From Gaiellasilicea sp031371615 (lineage in GTDB: Bacteria; Actinomycetota; Thermoleophilia; Gaiellales; Gaiellaceae), in contig JANMJY010000149.1 in NCBI GenBank assembly GCA_031371615.1, forward strand, positions 1 to 13,340: a stretch of 13,340 bases of DNA, written 5' to 3'. The first letter of the stretch is position 1. Every line of letters starts with the position of its first letter. Made by a program: the position numbers and the translations under genes. This document shows, in pieces, positions 12,906 through 13,340 of the stretch. The notes under the pieces are model-generated. The model had not been told where the DNA came from and searched no databases. It saw only the letters and a list, made by a program, of their open reading frames with translations.

Positions 12906-13340
12906 TCGTCGCCGGCGCGGGCGCGATCGGAGCCTCGATCGCCTACCACCTCGCTCTGCACGGCGCGGACGACGTCGTGCTCGCCGACGTGGGGGAGATC
13001 GCGGGCGGCGCAACGGGCAAGGCGATGGGCGGCGTGCGCCAGCAGTTCACGACCGAGGCCGAGGTGCGGTTGGCCCAGGCGAGCGTCCGGCTCTTCCGGG
13101 AGCTCGGCGCTCCCCTGTTCCAGCAGGTCGGCTACCTCTTCCTCGCGACGACGCCGGCAGGCCTCGCCCAGCTCGAGGAACGGCGTGGGATCCAGGCGTC
13201 GCTTGGCGTGCCCGTGGAAAGCGTCGACGCGTCCGCTGTCGAGGGACTTCGGGTGGACGACGTGCTCGGCGCGACGATCTGCCGCGAGGACGGGATCGCC
13301 GACCCGGCAGGCGTGACGCGGGAGCTCGTGCGGCGCGCGG
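12893..13340 (+). CDS. FAD-dependent oxidoreductase, DAO family (5' part; runs off the window)
   Basis: This is the first 149 codons of a D-amino-acid-oxidase/sarcosine-oxidase-like flavoprotein, which would oxidise an amine or imino acid C-N bond. The N-terminus (L/M)ARVVVAGAGAIGASIAYHLA carries the GxGxxG dinucleotide-binding motif (residues 8-13) at the expected distance from the start. GGATGKAMGGVRQQF is the usual second FAD-contact segment ('G.s..s.G..R..f'), and QQVGYLFLAT is the typical following strand. The start appears to be CTG 12893: it gives a normal N-terminus, has GAGGAG 8 nt upstream, and the frame holds no conventional start close by. It overlaps the preceding DapA-family gene by 13 nt, so the two are probably co-translated and act in one pathway. 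The substrate cannot be assigned without the C-terminal half. Confidence 0.85.
   Translation, partial: MARVVVAGAGAIGASIAYHLALHGADDVVLADVGEIAGGATGKAMGGVRQQFTTEAEVRLAQASVRLFRELGAPLFQQVGYLFLATTPAGLAQLEERRGIQASLGVPVESVDASAVEGLRVDDVLGATICREDGIADPAGVTRELVRRA

Noticed and set aside
1..13340. CRISPR array, tRNA, rRNA, insertion sequence or phage genes
   Set aside because: I saw no regularly spaced direct repeats apart from protein-coding RTX units, no cloverleaf candidates, and no transposase or integrase motifs.

Overview
This is a high-GC window with strong GC third-position bias, GTG starts, short intergenic gaps and overlapping stop codons. The protein types suggest Actinomycetota. Within that phylum, Thermoleophilia (Gaiellales or Solirubrobacterales) is my best guess, based on a 10-TM actinobacterial-type c-di-GMP regulator, a secreted RTX mini-protein and a SpoIID protein with an N-terminal GWGHG block. 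The class-level placement is inference. I see no rRNA, tRNA, CRISPR array, transposase, integrase or phage gene.

Layout. (1) 2-4062, + strand: a dipeptide/oligopeptide ABC importer operon. It holds the 3' end of the solute-binding protein gene, a strong intercistronic hairpin, two permeases (dppB, dppC) and two ATPases (dppD, dppF). The four complete genes overlap by 1, 1 and 4 nt, so they are probably translationally coupled. (2) 4118-6133, +: a membrane protein with degenerate GGDEF and degenerate HD-GYP domains, probably a non-enzymatic signalling protein. (3) 6130-11339: three minus-strand acyl-CoA catabolism genes (an acyl-CoA dehydrogenase, a biotin carboxylase/BCCP alpha subunit, and a methylglutaconyl-CoA-hydratase-like crotonase) alternate with two plus-strand genes (SCP2 lipid carrier, SpoIID/LytB). 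Each convergent gene pair ends in overlapping stop regions. (4) 11340-11555: a 216-bp non-coding stretch with phased CTTAC repeats, an RTX-like remnant and a hairpin. (5) 11556-12050, +: a small secreted calcium-binding-type RTX protein. (6) 12069-13340, +: a DapA-family lyase followed, with a 13-nt overlap and an apparent CTG start, by an FAD-dependent amine/amino-acid oxidase that runs off the window. This pair resembles the chemistry of D-hydroxyproline breakdown.

Functional reading. The window is largely catabolic: peptide uptake, branched-chain or short acyl-CoA oxidation and carboxylation, and amino-acid or imino-acid oxidation, with two cell-envelope or secreted proteins among them. 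Several transcription units have a TANNNT hexamer 6-11 nt before the ATG and no Shine-Dalgarno sequence, which suggests leaderless mRNAs. I found no convincing new multi-gene system. The most unusual items are the double-degenerate c-di-GMP-type protein, the alpha carboxylase with most of its BT-domain region missing, the interleaved convergent gene arrangement, and the CTG-started oxidase.
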